54,783 bases of DNA from Pseudomonas tremae (GTDB lineage: Bacteria; Pseudomonadota; Gammaproteobacteria; Pseudomonadales; Pseudomonadaceae), in contig NZ_LJRO01000438.1 of NCBI RefSeq assembly GCF_001401155.1, positions 1 to 54,783 on the forward strand, in the 5' to 3' direction. A program made the translations under genes and the position numbers. The notes beneath the pieces were generated by a model. That model searched no databases and was not told where the DNA came from. It saw only the letters and a list, made by a program, of their open reading frames with translations. Shown here piece by piece: positions 32,300 through 41,441 of the stretch (its first letter is position 1; every line of letters begins with the position of its first letter).

Positions 32300-33601
32300 T
32301 TACGCCATCAACTCCGTGCCCAACTGAAACGCCACCCACAACGCCAGCCCGGTGGCGAAGGTCAGTGCGATGTTCTCGAACCAGTTATTGCGGTATTCCT
32401 TGCTCAACAGCGACTTTTGATTGGACATGATCAGCAGCCCGAGCGAGATGATCGGCAAGCCAATGATGTTCAGCGCGTTGACGCCCAGCGTCAGCGTCAC
32501 GAAGTCGGGCATGCCGGGCAGCGACCAGATCAGTGGAGTAACCAGAATGAACAGCATGAACCATTTGTGCATCGGGTCGTTGTGGAAGACCTTGCCATAG
32601 CGTTCGCGGCGCTTTGGGCTGATGTGCTGGAAGGCGTCGGTGATCAGCATCGGGAAGGCGGTGGTCTTGCCGGAAATACTGGCAAACAGCGTGGCAAACA
32701 CGCCGATGAAAAAGATGTACCAGCCCAACGGGCCGAAGAATATCTCCAACGCCTTGCCCAGGTCGGCGAGGGTATTCACCTGAATGCCGTTGGGTCGCAG
32801 AATTTCAACGCCTACCACCCAGATGGCCAGGTTGATGACGATACCGACGATCACCGCAAACAGCAGATCGTTGCGCTGCATGCGCTTGTGTTGCGGCCCC
32901 GTCCAGCCTTTTTCGCGCATGACATAAGGATGGACGAAGTTGGCGATGGAGCCGGCCACCGCACCGATTACTGACACGGCTACGAGCAGTGCGCCATGTA
33001 CGCCTTCGTCGGGCGGAATGCTGAAACCGATCGTGCCTTTGATGATGCCGGTGACATCCGGACCAGACATGATCGCCAGAGTCAGAAACGCCAGAGTCAT
33101 GATTGCCAGCAGCACTTTCATGACGCCTTCGATCATCGTGTAGATATTGCGACCGACCAGTAGCCACACGGCGAGCACCACCGCGACCGAGCAAAGCAGC
33201 GGCTGATTGATGTGCAACAGCATCGCCAGTGCTTCACCCGCGCCCTTGATCATGTAGGCGTTGATCAAATGCCCCATCAATAACGCGTAGCCGAGCATGA
33301 ACCAGGCAAAGAGCGGGTGAAGCTGCGCATAGCCCTGCAGAATGGTCATGCCCTGGTTATTACACAGCTGAAAACGGGCGATGATGTTGACGATCAGGAA
33401 CCTGAGCAGCAAGGATATCGCCAGCACCCACATCATGGCGTAGCCATAACTGGAACCTGCCACGGATGACGTGATGAGGTCCCCGGCGCCCAGCCAGGAG
33501 AGCACTGCGATGATCCCGGGGCCGAGCATTTTGGCAAGCTTTTTGAGACGGGGTTCGGCTGCAGGTGCCGCCTTTTCTTCAAGCGTAGGGGGGCCGGACA
33601 T
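32300..33601 (-). CDS. NRAMP-like transporter with atypical metal-site motifs
   Basis: A 433-residue protein with about 11 membrane helices and clear NRAMP architecture: GPGIIAVLSWLGAGDLITSSVAGSSYGYAMMW aligns with helix 1 of MntH. The metal-site motif DPGN is replaced by GAGD, and the helix 6 MPH motif is replaced by a FVHPYV context, so the usual Asp, Asn and Met ligands are missing. Manganese/iron transport is therefore doubtful; a different substrate is possible. The start at 33601 has GGAG 9 bases before it, better than the ATG at 33616. Confidence 0.85.
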   Translation of the reverse strand: MSGPPTLEEKAAPAAEPRLKKLAKMLGPGIIAVLSWLGAGDLITSSVAGSSYGYAMMWVLAISLLLRFLIVNIIARFQLCNNQGMTILQGYAQLHPLFAWFMLGYALLMGHLINAYMIKGAGEALAMLLHINQPLLCSVAVVLAVWLLVGRNIYTMIEGVMKVLLAIMTLAFLTLAIMSGPDVTGIIKGTIGFSIPPDEGVHGALLVAVSVIGAVAGSIANFVHPYVMREKGWTGPQHKRMQRNDLLFAVIVGIVINLAIWVVGVEILRPNGIQVNTLADLGKALEIFFGPLGWYIFFIGVFATLFASISGKTTAFPMLITDAFQHISPKRRERYGKVFHNDPMHKWFMLFILVTPLIWSLPGMPDFVTLTLGVNALNIIGLPIISLGLLIMSNQKSLLSKEYRNNWFENIALTFATGLALWVAFQLGTELMA

Positions 33602-33935
33602 GCGTTTGATCTCCATTGTTATTGTATTGAGACTTCACTCACTCATGAGCAAGATAAGACGTCGTACAACTGGCGTGGAGATTCAAATGTAACTATGTGT
33701 AAAAACGTTTTACGGGTGTGGGGACGGTGTTGGTGTTCATTGGCTTCGCACAAGACCAACGCATCATCAGTCTCGCGCAAAGAAAAGTACGACCAGGCTT
33801 GGCCTCAGACACTGTTTGTGGCTCGTACTGCCCGCAGTACGAGCCATGTGCCCTATGAAGAGTGGCGCAATGTAAAAAACACGGGGGTGAGCGAAAACAG
33901 CTTTGGTGTCGCTCACTTTTCATCGAGTGATGCCG
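33602..33935. other. Intergenic region with a perfect hairpin
   Basis: No gene is supported. The stretch contains the hairpin at 33820-33845. Short open frames on both strands are poor. Confidence 0.4.
33820..33845. repeat. Perfect 12 bp inverted repeat
   Basis: GGCTCGTACTGC-CC-GCAGTACGAGCC is a perfect inverted repeat. There is no T run on either side. It may be a terminator for the minus-strand coiled-coil gene ending at 33936 or a protein-binding site. Confidence 0.5.
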
Positions 33936-34472
33936 TTATTTGATACGGTTGCTCAGACTGTCGACTGTACTTTTCAGCGACTTAAGGTCACTTTGCGTGC
34001 TGCTGATCTCGCGTTTGAGGTTGCTTACATCATTGGCATTGGCGCCGGATTCGGAACTGCGTTTCAGGGTGCTTATCTGACTTTCCAGCTTTTCGATTTT
34101 GTTGTTCTGTTCGTCGATTTTGCTCTTCAACGCTGATGTATCACTCGCGTTGCCGAGCGACTGACTGCCTGCGCCGCGTTTGAACTCTTCGATCAATTTT
34201 GCCTGTGCATTGATGGTCTGTTTCAAACTCGCAATCTCATCAGCGTTGCGCTTTGAGTTGCGCTGCAGTTCCTGCAAATCGCTCACAGTCATGTCGGTAT
34301 TGCGTAAAGAGTGACCGACGCTTTCTGCATGGATTGCCGCGATCCTGTCTTGAGACACCGCCCCGCCCGAAGTAACCTCGACCGCAGCCTGTGCCTGCGA
34401 AAATGCCAGGCTACTCAATAGCAATGTTGCGAAATGGATGTTGTATCGCGAGAAAGAAGATTGATCAGCCAT
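33936..34472 (-). CDS. Exported coiled-coil protein
   Basis: A 178-residue protein with a signal peptide ending AQA|A near residue 29. From about residue 65 onward it is almost entirely heptad-patterned helix (LQELQRNSKRNADEIASLKQTI, KSKIDEQNNKIEKLESQI, LKREISSTQSDLKSLKS), rich in Ser, Lys and Asn. It lacks a lipobox cysteine. It may be a periplasmic or outer-membrane-associated structural protein; no named family is recognised. Confidence 0.7.
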   Translation of the reverse strand: MADQSSFSRYNIHFATLLLSSLAFSQAQAAVEVTSGGAVSQDRIAAIHAESVGHSLRNTDMTVSDLQELQRNSKRNADEIASLKQTINAQAKLIEEFKRGAGSQSLGNASDTSALKSKIDEQNNKIEKLESQISTLKRSSESGANANDVSNLKREISSTQSDLKSLKSTVDSLSNRIK

Positions 34473-34662
34473 GATCGGAATAACTCAGTAAGGTGCCGGA
34501 TCAGCACCCCGCAAGATTAGCAGTTCGCCCGCTCATTCGGCAGCACTGCGCTAGTCAGAATGATGGTTGGCGCAGTCTTCATATTGAACGGTATTCAGGC
34601 GGACGTCATCAAACCCCAAGTGATTCACGCCCCACCGAACTCAATGGCCTATGGACAATTAA

Positions 34663-35412
34663 ATGACTTCACCGACACTGGCTGCTGCGCAATTCTGTTC
34701 ACTCAGAGGCGAGTTCAAGCACAATCTCGCCGGACATCTGGCGTTCATGCAGCGTGCCGCTGACTTGGGCGCGCACTACCTGCTGTTTCCTGAGTTGTCG
34801 CTGACTGGCTACGAGCCTGATCTCGCCCGCGAACTGGCGCTTTCACCCGACGATGCATGCCTGGACCCGATTCGCGCGCTGGCCATGCAATTGCAACTGG
34901 TGACCACGGTTGGCGTACCCCTAAAAGGACCCGATGGCCGCATCGAAATTGGCGCGCTGACGTTCACCACCCATGGCGATGTCATTAGCTACGCTAAGCA
35001 ATACCTGCATCCCGGAGAAGATGCGGTCTTCAGTCCCGGCAGCGAAGATTGCTATCTGCACCTCGATCAGCACCGAATTGGCCTGTGCGTGTGTGCCGAC
35101 TTCAGTCATTCTGAACATGTGCAACGTATCTCGGACGGCGGTGCATGGCTGTACGCCGCAAGCGTGCTGATTTCGCCAGGCGGCTACGCACATGATGCAG
35201 AGTTGCTCGCCGGGCATGCCCAGCGTCACCGGTTACCGGTGCTGATGGCCAATCACGGCGGGCCTACGGGCGGTTGGCAGTCGGCGGGACGCAGTGGTTT
35301 GTGGGACGAAACAGGGCGTTGGGTTGGAGGGATGGACGGGGCCGGGAGCGGTTTGGTCATTGCGACCTGCCAGCACGAAGGCTGGCAGGTGAGAGGGGTG
35401 ATGTGGGAATAA
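34663..35412 (+). CDS. Carbon-nitrogen hydrolase (nitrilase superfamily)
   Basis: A 249-residue amidohydrolase. The catalytic triad is Glu44 in LLFPELSLTGYEP, Lys112 in SYAKQYLHPGE and Cys144 in GLCVCADFSH. The second Cys142 is probably not catalytic. Length and motifs fit the nitrilase superfamily branch with omega-amidase or N-carbamoyl hydrolase-like members, and the precise substrate is unknown. The gene ends 6 bases from the convergent MFS gene. Confidence 0.9.
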   Translation: MTSPTLAAAQFCSLRGEFKHNLAGHLAFMQRAADLGAHYLLFPELSLTGYEPDLARELALSPDDACLDPIRALAMQLQLVTTVGVPLKGPDGRIEIGALTFTTHGDVISYAKQYLHPGEDAVFSPGSEDCYLHLDQHRIGLCVCADFSHSEHVQRISDGGAWLYAASVLISPGGYAHDAELLAGHAQRHRLPVLMANHGGPTGGWQSAGRSGLWDETGRWVGGMDGAGSGLVIATCQHEGWQVRGVMWE

Positions 35413-35418
35413 CTCAGA

Positions 35419-36672
35419 TTACGTACTCAATGCCTGATCAGGTTTCGGAGCCGGCGTGTGTCGGGGCCGTGAAAGCGTCTCGGGCACTGCCACCAGCAGC
35501 AGACAGAACGCAACGGCTGCTACACCTGCCAAGGTCAAAAACGCTGCGCTGTAGCCAGCCATATGCACGACGAATCCGGCCAGGCTGTTGCTCAGCGCCG
35601 CGCCCAGCCCGAACAGGGTCGACAGCGCCCCAAGGCTCACGTTGAAGCGTCCGCTGCCCTGGGTCAGGTCCTTGACCATCAACGGGAACAAGGCGCCGAA
35701 CAGGCCTGCACCGATTCCGTCGAGCATTTGCACTGCCACCAGCCAGTACGGATCATCGGAGAAGGTGTAGAGAACCCCCCGAATCGGAAGAAACAAAAAG
35801 CCGGCCAGCAATAGCGGCTTGCGCCCCCAGACGTCCGCTTTCATACCTACCAGCAGTGCTGCTGGAACCATGACCAGTTGCGCGGCAACGATGCAGGCTG
35901 ATGTCAGCGGTGTCGCCATCTGCATGTTGATCTGCGAGAGTTTCTGGCTAACCAGTGGCAGCATCGCTGCGTTCGCCAGGTGGAACAGCGCGCAGCAGAT
36001 GCCAAACATCAGCAGCGGTTTATTGCTCAACAGGGCGGAAAGTCCGGAGGCGTGATGACCACTGGTGTCGTGACTGGCATCGAAGCCTCGGGCAACGTCA
36101 TGGTCTATCGCGTCGGCAGAGACAAAACTGATCGCGACGACGCTGGCCAGCGCCATCGCGGCCATCAGATAAAACACTGCAATCGGGCCGAACAGGTAGG
36201 CGAAGCCACCGGCCAGCAAGGCTGCGCAGGCGTTGCCCGCATGATTGAAGGTTTCATTGCGCCCGGTGCGTCGGGTAAACGCTTTTGGTCCGGTGATGCC
36301 CAACGAAATGGCGGCGATGGCGGGTGCGAACACTGATGCGGCAACGCTGCTCAGGGCCTGAGTCAGGGCAACCAGGGTAAACGATGAGGTGAAAGGCAAG
36401 ATCAGGCAGCTCAGCGTCACCAGCAGTGCCGCGACGCCGATCATTGCTCGCTTGTAGGGCGTGCGGTCGATCAGCGCACCTGCCGGTGTCTGGGTCAGCA
36501 GCCCCGCAATGCCTGCGATGGTCATCACCACACCAATACTTGCCGGGTCCCATTTGTGAACCGCAAGCAGGTAAATCGCCAGGTAAGGGCCCAAACCATC
36601 GCGCACATCAGCGAGGAAAAAATTCAGGCTGTCCAGTGAAAGGGTGTTGCGGCGATCGGCATGGCTGGTCAA
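35419..36672 (-). CDS. MFS transporter
   Basis: A 417-residue protein with 12 predicted membrane helices and the MFS loop motif GALIDRTPYKRA between helices 2 and 3, repeated as GMKADVWGRKP in the second half. A histidine-rich central loop (HDTSGHHASG) links the two halves. The only in-frame start near the N-terminus is TTG at 36672, with no ideal ribosome binding site, so the start is uncertain by a few codons. The N-terminal layout (LNFFLADVRDGLGPYLAIYL) is typical of a small MFS group whose substrate is unknown. Confidence 0.88.
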   Translation of the reverse strand: MTSHADRRNTLSLDSLNFFLADVRDGLGPYLAIYLLAVHKWDPASIGVVMTIAGIAGLLTQTPAGALIDRTPYKRAMIGVAALLVTLSCLILPFTSSFTLVALTQALSSVAASVFAPAIAAISLGITGPKAFTRRTGRNETFNHAGNACAALLAGGFAYLFGPIAVFYLMAAMALASVVAISFVSADAIDHDVARGFDASHDTSGHHASGLSALLSNKPLLMFGICCALFHLANAAMLPLVSQKLSQINMQMATPLTSACIVAAQLVMVPAALLVGMKADVWGRKPLLLAGFLFLPIRGVLYTFSDDPYWLVAVQMLDGIGAGLFGALFPLMVKDLTQGSGRFNVSLGALSTLFGLGAALSNSLAGFVVHMAGYSAAFLTLAGVAAVAFCLLLVAVPETLSRPRHTPAPKPDQALST

Positions 36673-36777
36673 TAGCTCTATTCCCGTAATTCGTCAGACT
36701 CCAGGCAACCGAGTCACGGTGGATACTGACATAAACCGTTTTGGAGAAGTTTCCCGACCAAGATGAAACTTTCGTTT

Positions 36778-36960
36778 TTAAATGCTCTTTTTTTGCAAGC
36801 TCTTCATGCGTTGGCTAGCGCGTTGTACCGCCGCCATTTTCTCCGGGCGTTTCATACGTTTCCATTTGCGAATGTCATCCTTGGTGCGCCCACAACTGAC
36901 GCACAGGTCGCCACTGAGCTGGCAGACTGAAATGCACGGGTTTTCGATGTCCTTCGCCAT
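36778..36960 (-). CDS. DUF1289 family small protein
   Basis: A 60-residue protein starting MAKDIENPCISVC. The cysteine pattern CISVC…C..CGRT followed by DDIRKWKRMKRPEKMA matches DUF1289, a small zinc- or iron-sulphur-like family found across proteobacteria. GCGAGG precedes the ATG at 36960; the upstream frame extension to 37005 lacks a better start. It begins 2 bases after the end of the gene at 36963, so both are in one transcript. Confidence 0.85.
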   Translation of the reverse strand: MAKDIENPCISVCQLSGDLCVSCGRTKDDIRKWKRMKRPEKMAAVQRASQRMKSLQKKSI

Positions 36961-36962
36961 GA

Positions 36963-37334
36963 TCAACCTCGCCTGGTGTACTTGCGCCGAATGCGCTGCT
37001 GCCAATCACCGCCGTTGTCGCGAATGCACTCTTCTTCAGAGTCGACATGCACATGCGCTGACACTTTCGCAACGCTCAGCTGTGCTTCGGCAAACGCCTC
37101 GCCGGTCAGTTCGATCATTCGCTTGTCCAGAGCATGGCTCAGCGCCGCATTTTTGTCGGCCAGCGTATCGAACACCCAAACCACCTGCAGGCTGGAGGGA
37201 AAGGCTGCGTAGTCGACTTCGTGTGTCAGCCAGCAAAAGCCGGGCATTTCAGACTTGGCGGTTTCACAAGCCTGCGTCAGCGCCGTGACAAGCTTGCGCT
37301 CAGTGTGGGCCTGCTCGCGTTTGCTTGAGGGCAT
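36963..37334 (-). CDS. Conserved hypothetical protein
   Basis: A 123-residue basic protein starting MPSSKREQAHTERK, with AGAGG before the start. It has an alpha/beta look with TLADKNAALSHALDKRMIELTGEAF and ends in an arginine-rich tail (QQRIRRKYTRRG). I do not recognise the family. It is co-oriented and nearly contiguous with the DUF1289 gene. Confidence 0.7.
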   Translation of the reverse strand: MPSSKREQAHTERKLVTALTQACETAKSEMPGFCWLTHEVDYAAFPSSLQVVWVFDTLADKNAALSHALDKRMIELTGEAFAEAQLSVAKVSAHVHVDSEEECIRDNGGDWQQRIRRKYTRRG

Positions 37335-37612
37335 CTGGGGCCTCTGGTAGTGGCAGGTGGATGGCTGCGCACGATACCTGAATTGTTGGCGCGGTCCAAA
37401 AACAGTGCATTTTACAAGTGATGCCTGGTTGCTTTCAGGCAGCGGAGAGGAATTATTCGCTGCTCTATGCACGGTAATCCGCAGTAGGTGCGAGAGCTGG
37501 CGGGAACCTGAACACTGCGCAAGCATGTGCTTGGCTGCACGCCGTCAATTGAGTCGAACCCCTGAGAACGTGCCGGGTCTGTTCCTGTAATTACTTTCAG
37601 GGATCTGTATTT

Positions 37613-38446
37613 ATGTCGGCGCAACGTGGACTGATTTTGCTTGCAAGAGGTGGTTATGCCGCTCGTGGTGTGGTGTATCTGATTATCGGGCTGTTCGCCG
37701 TTCTGGCCGCTCAAGGTTCTTCTCAGCCTGCTGACAGTCACAGCAGCCTTGAGGCGTTGTTGAGTCAGCCATTCGGAAATGTGCTTGTCAGTCTGGTGAT
37801 CGTCGGTCTTCTCGCCTTTGCCGCCTGGCGAGTGCTGCAGGCCACGCAGGATGTGGACCATCATGGTCGGGAGCTCAAGGGGTTGGTCATCCGGGGCGGC
37901 CTGCTGGTGGGCGGCTTCACGTATGGCGCACTGGCGTTCTTCGCGCTCGGTCTTCTGATCAGCGGGCTGAAAAGCTCAGGCGGCTCGGGTGGCAGCCAGA
38001 CCAAGGACCTGCTGGCCTCGATTCTGTCGTGGGATCATTCCAACCTGCTGGTCTATGTCGTTGCGCTGGTGCCCTTGGCACTGGGCATCGTGCATATCAT
38101 CAAGGGTTACAAAGCGTCTTTCGAGAAGTACTTCGAGGCTGACGAAGATGTCATGAAGTATGTCCGTCCGGTGTCTCGCTTTGGCCTGATCGCTCGCGGC
38201 GTGGCATTCATCGAGATTGCCGTGTTACTGGCTGTCAGCGGCTCCAGCTATCAGGCGATGCATCCGCCGGGCATGAAGGACGCGCTGAATGGCTTGCAGG
38301 ACCTGCCAGCAGGTGGCTTGGTGCTGCTTGTCGTGGCTCTCGGTTTGATCGCTTTTTCGGTGTACAGCTTTGCCCAGGCCGCCTGGCGCAAGATCAATAT
38401 GGACGTACCCGACGCGCCGGAGGCCGTGGCGCGTCATTTTCGCTGA
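37613..38446 (+). CDS. DUF1206 membrane protein
   Basis: A 277-residue inner-membrane protein with six membrane helices in three similar pairs, each starting with a R-x-G-x-x-A(R/x)G element (ARGGYAARGVVYLIIG, IRGGLLVGGFTYGAL, RFGLIARGVAFIEIAVL). This threefold repeat is the DUF1206 signature. The molecular role is unknown. A strong terminator follows the stop. Confidence 0.88.
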   Translation: MSAQRGLILLARGGYAARGVVYLIIGLFAVLAAQGSSQPADSHSSLEALLSQPFGNVLVSLVIVGLLAFAAWRVLQATQDVDHHGRELKGLVIRGGLLVGGFTYGALAFFALGLLISGLKSSGGSGGSQTKDLLASILSWDHSNLLVYVVALVPLALGIVHIIKGYKASFEKYFEADEDVMKYVRPVSRFGLIARGVAFIEIAVLLAVSGSSYQAMHPPGMKDALNGLQDLPAGGLVLLVVALGLIAFSVYSFAQAAWRKINMDVPDAPEAVARHFR

Positions 38447-38458
38447 TTGCCTGTAAAT

Positions 38459-38498
38459 TAAAGGGCTGCCTGACACCTGTGTCAGGCAGCCCTTTTTT
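38459..38498 (+). terminator. Strong Rho-independent terminator after the DUF1206 gene
   Basis: AAGGGCTGCCTGACA pairs with TGTCAGGCAGCCCTT around a short loop and runs into TTTTTT. The hairpin can also serve the convergent nuclease gene. Confidence 0.9.
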
Positions 38499-38541
38499 AT
38501 CTGCGCAAGAACGGTCTGAAGTCGATGGCTTGTGTAACGTG

Positions 38542-39522
38542 CTAGACCCGAATGTCCTGTGGCCCGCGGATCTGCGCCTCGATGCGTGTCCCGGTCAGGC
38601 GCTCCTCGTTGGAGAAGCCGTCGTAACTGGACAGGTCGCCAAAGCGTATGCCGGTGAGTTGCTCGATCTGCGCGACGCTGCGTTGCCAGGTTCTGAGCGG
38701 GCCAAACACGATGTCCAGCTTACCCAGCTCGCTGCTCTGATTGATCATGTAAGCGCTGGCTGAAGGCTTGCCGTCATCGCCCAGAAACGCCACAACTTTC
38801 CAGAACGCCGACGGAATCATGATGTTCCGGTAGCTGCGATCGTCATCGCGCAGTACCGGGCCGGTAAATACCGTTACCCTGGATTTCCAGCGCTTGGTGT
38901 TATCGAGGATGTAGTCCTCAAGCTCCAGCCAGGTCTTTTGATTGAACGCGCCCATCTGCGGCGAGCAGTTGGTGAAGTGGAACGTATCGCTGTTGGCCAC
39001 CTCGGCTTCCTTGCCCCAGTTAGGGTCCTGACGTCTGACCAGATGGCCGCGATCCAGCAAGTTGTCGGCATACAGGCTTTCGCCGATCTGCGCCTCGGCG
39101 GGCAGGCGGCCATCCAAAGACCAGGTATCCTTGCTGCGTTTGACCTCTACGCTGTTGGCCCCATCAATATTGACGCCCACATACAGTGCCAGGCGTCGAC
39201 TGCGCGACATGGTAATGGAGAAGTGCGTGTAATCGAGGCGGTTGCCGGTGTTGCCCAGCGGATAGACATCAGGCGCCAGCTCTTCGTCCGCAGCAGGCCA
39301 CGGCACGACGAAATCGCCGAGAAAGTTGTCGGCGTAACCCTTGCGCTTTTTCAATTCGCTTGCCGGCGTTGTACGAGCTGCGGCAAGCGCCTGTGGCTCA
39401 AGCAATCGCGCAGTTGAGGTCAGTGGCTTGAGGTCGGCAAGACGGGGTCGATAGTTGAGGTCGATAGCGATCTTCTTGTCAGGCACGGTGCTTGCTCCTG
39501 CGATGGGCGTGAATTGAGTCAC
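38542..39522 (-). CDS. DNA/RNA non-specific endonuclease (NUC1, beta-beta-alpha-metal)
   Basis: A 326-residue nuclease. The catalytic DRGH motif is at residues 157-160 (NLLDRGHLVRR), and the metal-ligand Asn follows in FHFTNCSPQMGAFNQ (about 185), as in EndoG and NucA-type enzymes. There is no signal peptide, transmembrane helix or obvious export domain in the 90-residue N-terminal extension. The start is GTG with GGTGA upstream. No immunity gene is adjacent. Confidence 0.9.
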   Translation of the reverse strand: MTQFTPIAGASTVPDKKIAIDLNYRPRLADLKPLTSTARLLEPQALAAARTTPASELKKRKGYADNFLGDFVVPWPAADEELAPDVYPLGNTGNRLDYTHFSITMSRSRRLALYVGVNIDGANSVEVKRSKDTWSLDGRLPAEAQIGESLYADNLLDRGHLVRRQDPNWGKEAEVANSDTFHFTNCSPQMGAFNQKTWLELEDYILDNTKRWKSRVTVFTGPVLRDDDRSYRNIMIPSAFWKVVAFLGDDGKPSASAYMINQSSELGKLDIVFGPLRTWQRSVAQIEQLTGIRFGDLSSYDGFSNEERLTGTRIEAQIRGPQDIRV

Positions 39523-39695
39523 AGTTCACCATAGCCGCGTTACAGGCCTGCGTCAGGTAAGACCATCAGACGCACCATTACGCTGATTCATTAAAAGTCC
39601 TTAAACAGGCTTAAGTTACAGGCCATGTGCGTCGATAAGCTCTTGATAAGAGCAATCCGCAGCTCGTGTTATTCATTAACCGCAGAGGCTTCAGG

Positions 39696-41309
39696 ATGTC
39701 GATAAAACTACGTCTGTTCTTGCTTATAGGCACCAGTGTTCTGACCGTCCTGGTCATCAGTCTGGTCAATTACCTGGGCAATACCCGCACCGAGACTGCA
39801 ATGCTTGACAGCGAAGTCAGCATGGCGGCGCTGGGCAATCACCTGCAAGCCGACATGATGCACGACGCGCTGCGCTCCGATGTGCTGTCAGCGATGCTGG
39901 TCGGCCTGGGCAAAAGCAGCAGCACCCGCAACGAGGTGCAGGCCTCTCTCGCCGAACATGCTGCGCAATTTCGTAAAGCGGTAGGCGAAAATCTCGAGTT
40001 GCCGATCTCCGCTGTCATCAGGGCAGAATTGAACAGCCTCAAACCAAGCCTCGACGCCTATATCGTTGCAGGTGAGCGCATTGTCGGCCTCGCCCTCGAC
40101 AGCCCGGACCGCGCACAGCAGGAGCTTGGCACGTTCAGCAGCGCCTTCACTCAACTGGAGGAGCGGATGTCGACGCTCAGCGACTTGATCGAAGACAATT
40201 CCAAAGCCAGCGGCGAGGGGACCCGGCAGGCGATCCTCAGTGCCAATTTCACCTTGGTGGTGGTGCTTGCGGTCAGCCTTTTACTGCTGATCGTGCAAGG
40301 GCACTGGGTGACTCGCAGCATCATGATCCCTCTGGCATCGGCCAGCCGTATCGCCGACAGCATTGCTCGCGGCAACCTCAGCGAACCCATCGCCGAGCCG
40401 CGCAGCCGTGACGAAGCCAGCATGTTGATTCGTAGCCTGGCAATCATGCAGCGCGATCTGCGCGGCATGATTGAAGTGGTTCGTACCAATGCGCATGGCG
40501 TCAGCGGCATGAGCCGCCAACTCAGCAGCGGTTGTCATGACGTGGCCGATAGCAGTCGGCAGCAAAGCTCTGCAGCGGGCACCATGTCGGCAGCGACCAG
40601 CGAGATGACCGCCAGCATCGAGGAAATCACCCGGCATGCCGGGCAAGCTCTGGAAATGGCCAGTCAGGCCGAAGCCCTGGCCAAGAACGGCGGTCGGGTG
40701 ATTCATCAGGTGGTCAATGACATGGACAGTATTGCCCGCTCCGCGCAACAGTCCGCGCAGGTCATTCGCACGCTGGACAAGGATTCGGAGGGGATCTTCA
40801 ATATTATTCAGGTCATCAAGGGCATTGCCGATCAGACCAATCTGCTGGCGCTCAACGCGGCCATCGAAGCGGCGCGTGCCGGTGAGCAAGGCCGGGGGTT
40901 TGCCGTGGTGGCCGACGAGGTGCGCAGCCTGGCGGGACGCACCAGCGCTTCTACTCAGGAAATCACCACGATGGTCGCGCGCATTCAGCAGAGTACCCGC
41001 GAGGCGGTGACCAGCATGGAAGCCGGTGTCGCTCAGGTTGACAAGGGCATGGCCGTCACCGCCGAAGTAGAACGCGCGATCAGCGATATCCTCGATGCCA
41101 CGCTGAGCACGACTCAACTGGTGAATGACATCACCCGCACAATTGGCGAACAGAGCCTGGCCAGCAACGAAATCGCCCATCAGGTGGAGATGATTGCCAG
41201 CATGTCCGAGGGCAACAGCCGAATCATCGTCCAGACCGCCAGCACCACAGATGAGCTGTCAGCGATGGCCGGGCAGCTCTCGCAATCGGTTGACCGCTTT
41301 CAACTTTGA
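39696..41309 (+). CDS. Methyl-accepting chemotaxis protein with periplasmic helical sensor
   Basis: A 537-residue receptor. Membrane helices at about 6-27 and 179-205 flank a ~150-residue helical sensor of the four-helix-bundle kind (MMHDALRSDVLSAMLVGLG). HAMP follows (RSIMIPLASASRIADSIARGNLSEPI), then the signalling hairpin with IADQTNLLALNAAIEAARAGEQ at about 375-410. The start MSIKLRLFLL is chosen because the longer frame begins outside a ribosome binding site. The receptor lies 130 bases before another chemoreceptor gene, and the two may be co-regulated. Confidence 0.92.
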   Translation: MSIKLRLFLLIGTSVLTVLVISLVNYLGNTRTETAMLDSEVSMAALGNHLQADMMHDALRSDVLSAMLVGLGKSSSTRNEVQASLAEHAAQFRKAVGENLELPISAVIRAELNSLKPSLDAYIVAGERIVGLALDSPDRAQQELGTFSSAFTQLEERMSTLSDLIEDNSKASGEGTRQAILSANFTLVVVLAVSLLLLIVQGHWVTRSIMIPLASASRIADSIARGNLSEPIAEPRSRDEASMLIRSLAIMQRDLRGMIEVVRTNAHGVSGMSRQLSSGCHDVADSSRQQSSAAGTMSAATSEMTASIEEITRHAGQALEMASQAEALAKNGGRVIHQVVNDMDSIARSAQQSAQVIRTLDKDSEGIFNIIQVIKGIADQTNLLALNAAIEAARAGEQGRGFAVVADEVRSLAGRTSASTQEITTMVARIQQSTREAVTSMEAGVAQVDKGMAVTAEVERAISDILDATLSTTQLVNDITRTIGEQSLASNEIAHQVEMIASMSEGNSRIIVQTASTTDELSAMAGQLSQSVDRFQL

Positions 41310-41441
41310 GACTAAATACTCCGGATCAGCGGCGCCTCAGGTGCCGCGAACTGTGTGACTGGCGAGTCATGCATTAAAGCTTTGCCACCGACTGACGTTA
41401 ACCATCGCACGAGAATCACCTTTCACCCCAGGAGCAACACG

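Noticed and set aside
33693..33923. Minus-strand frame of 76 codons
   Set aside because: It spans the perfect hairpin and has no protein-like pattern.
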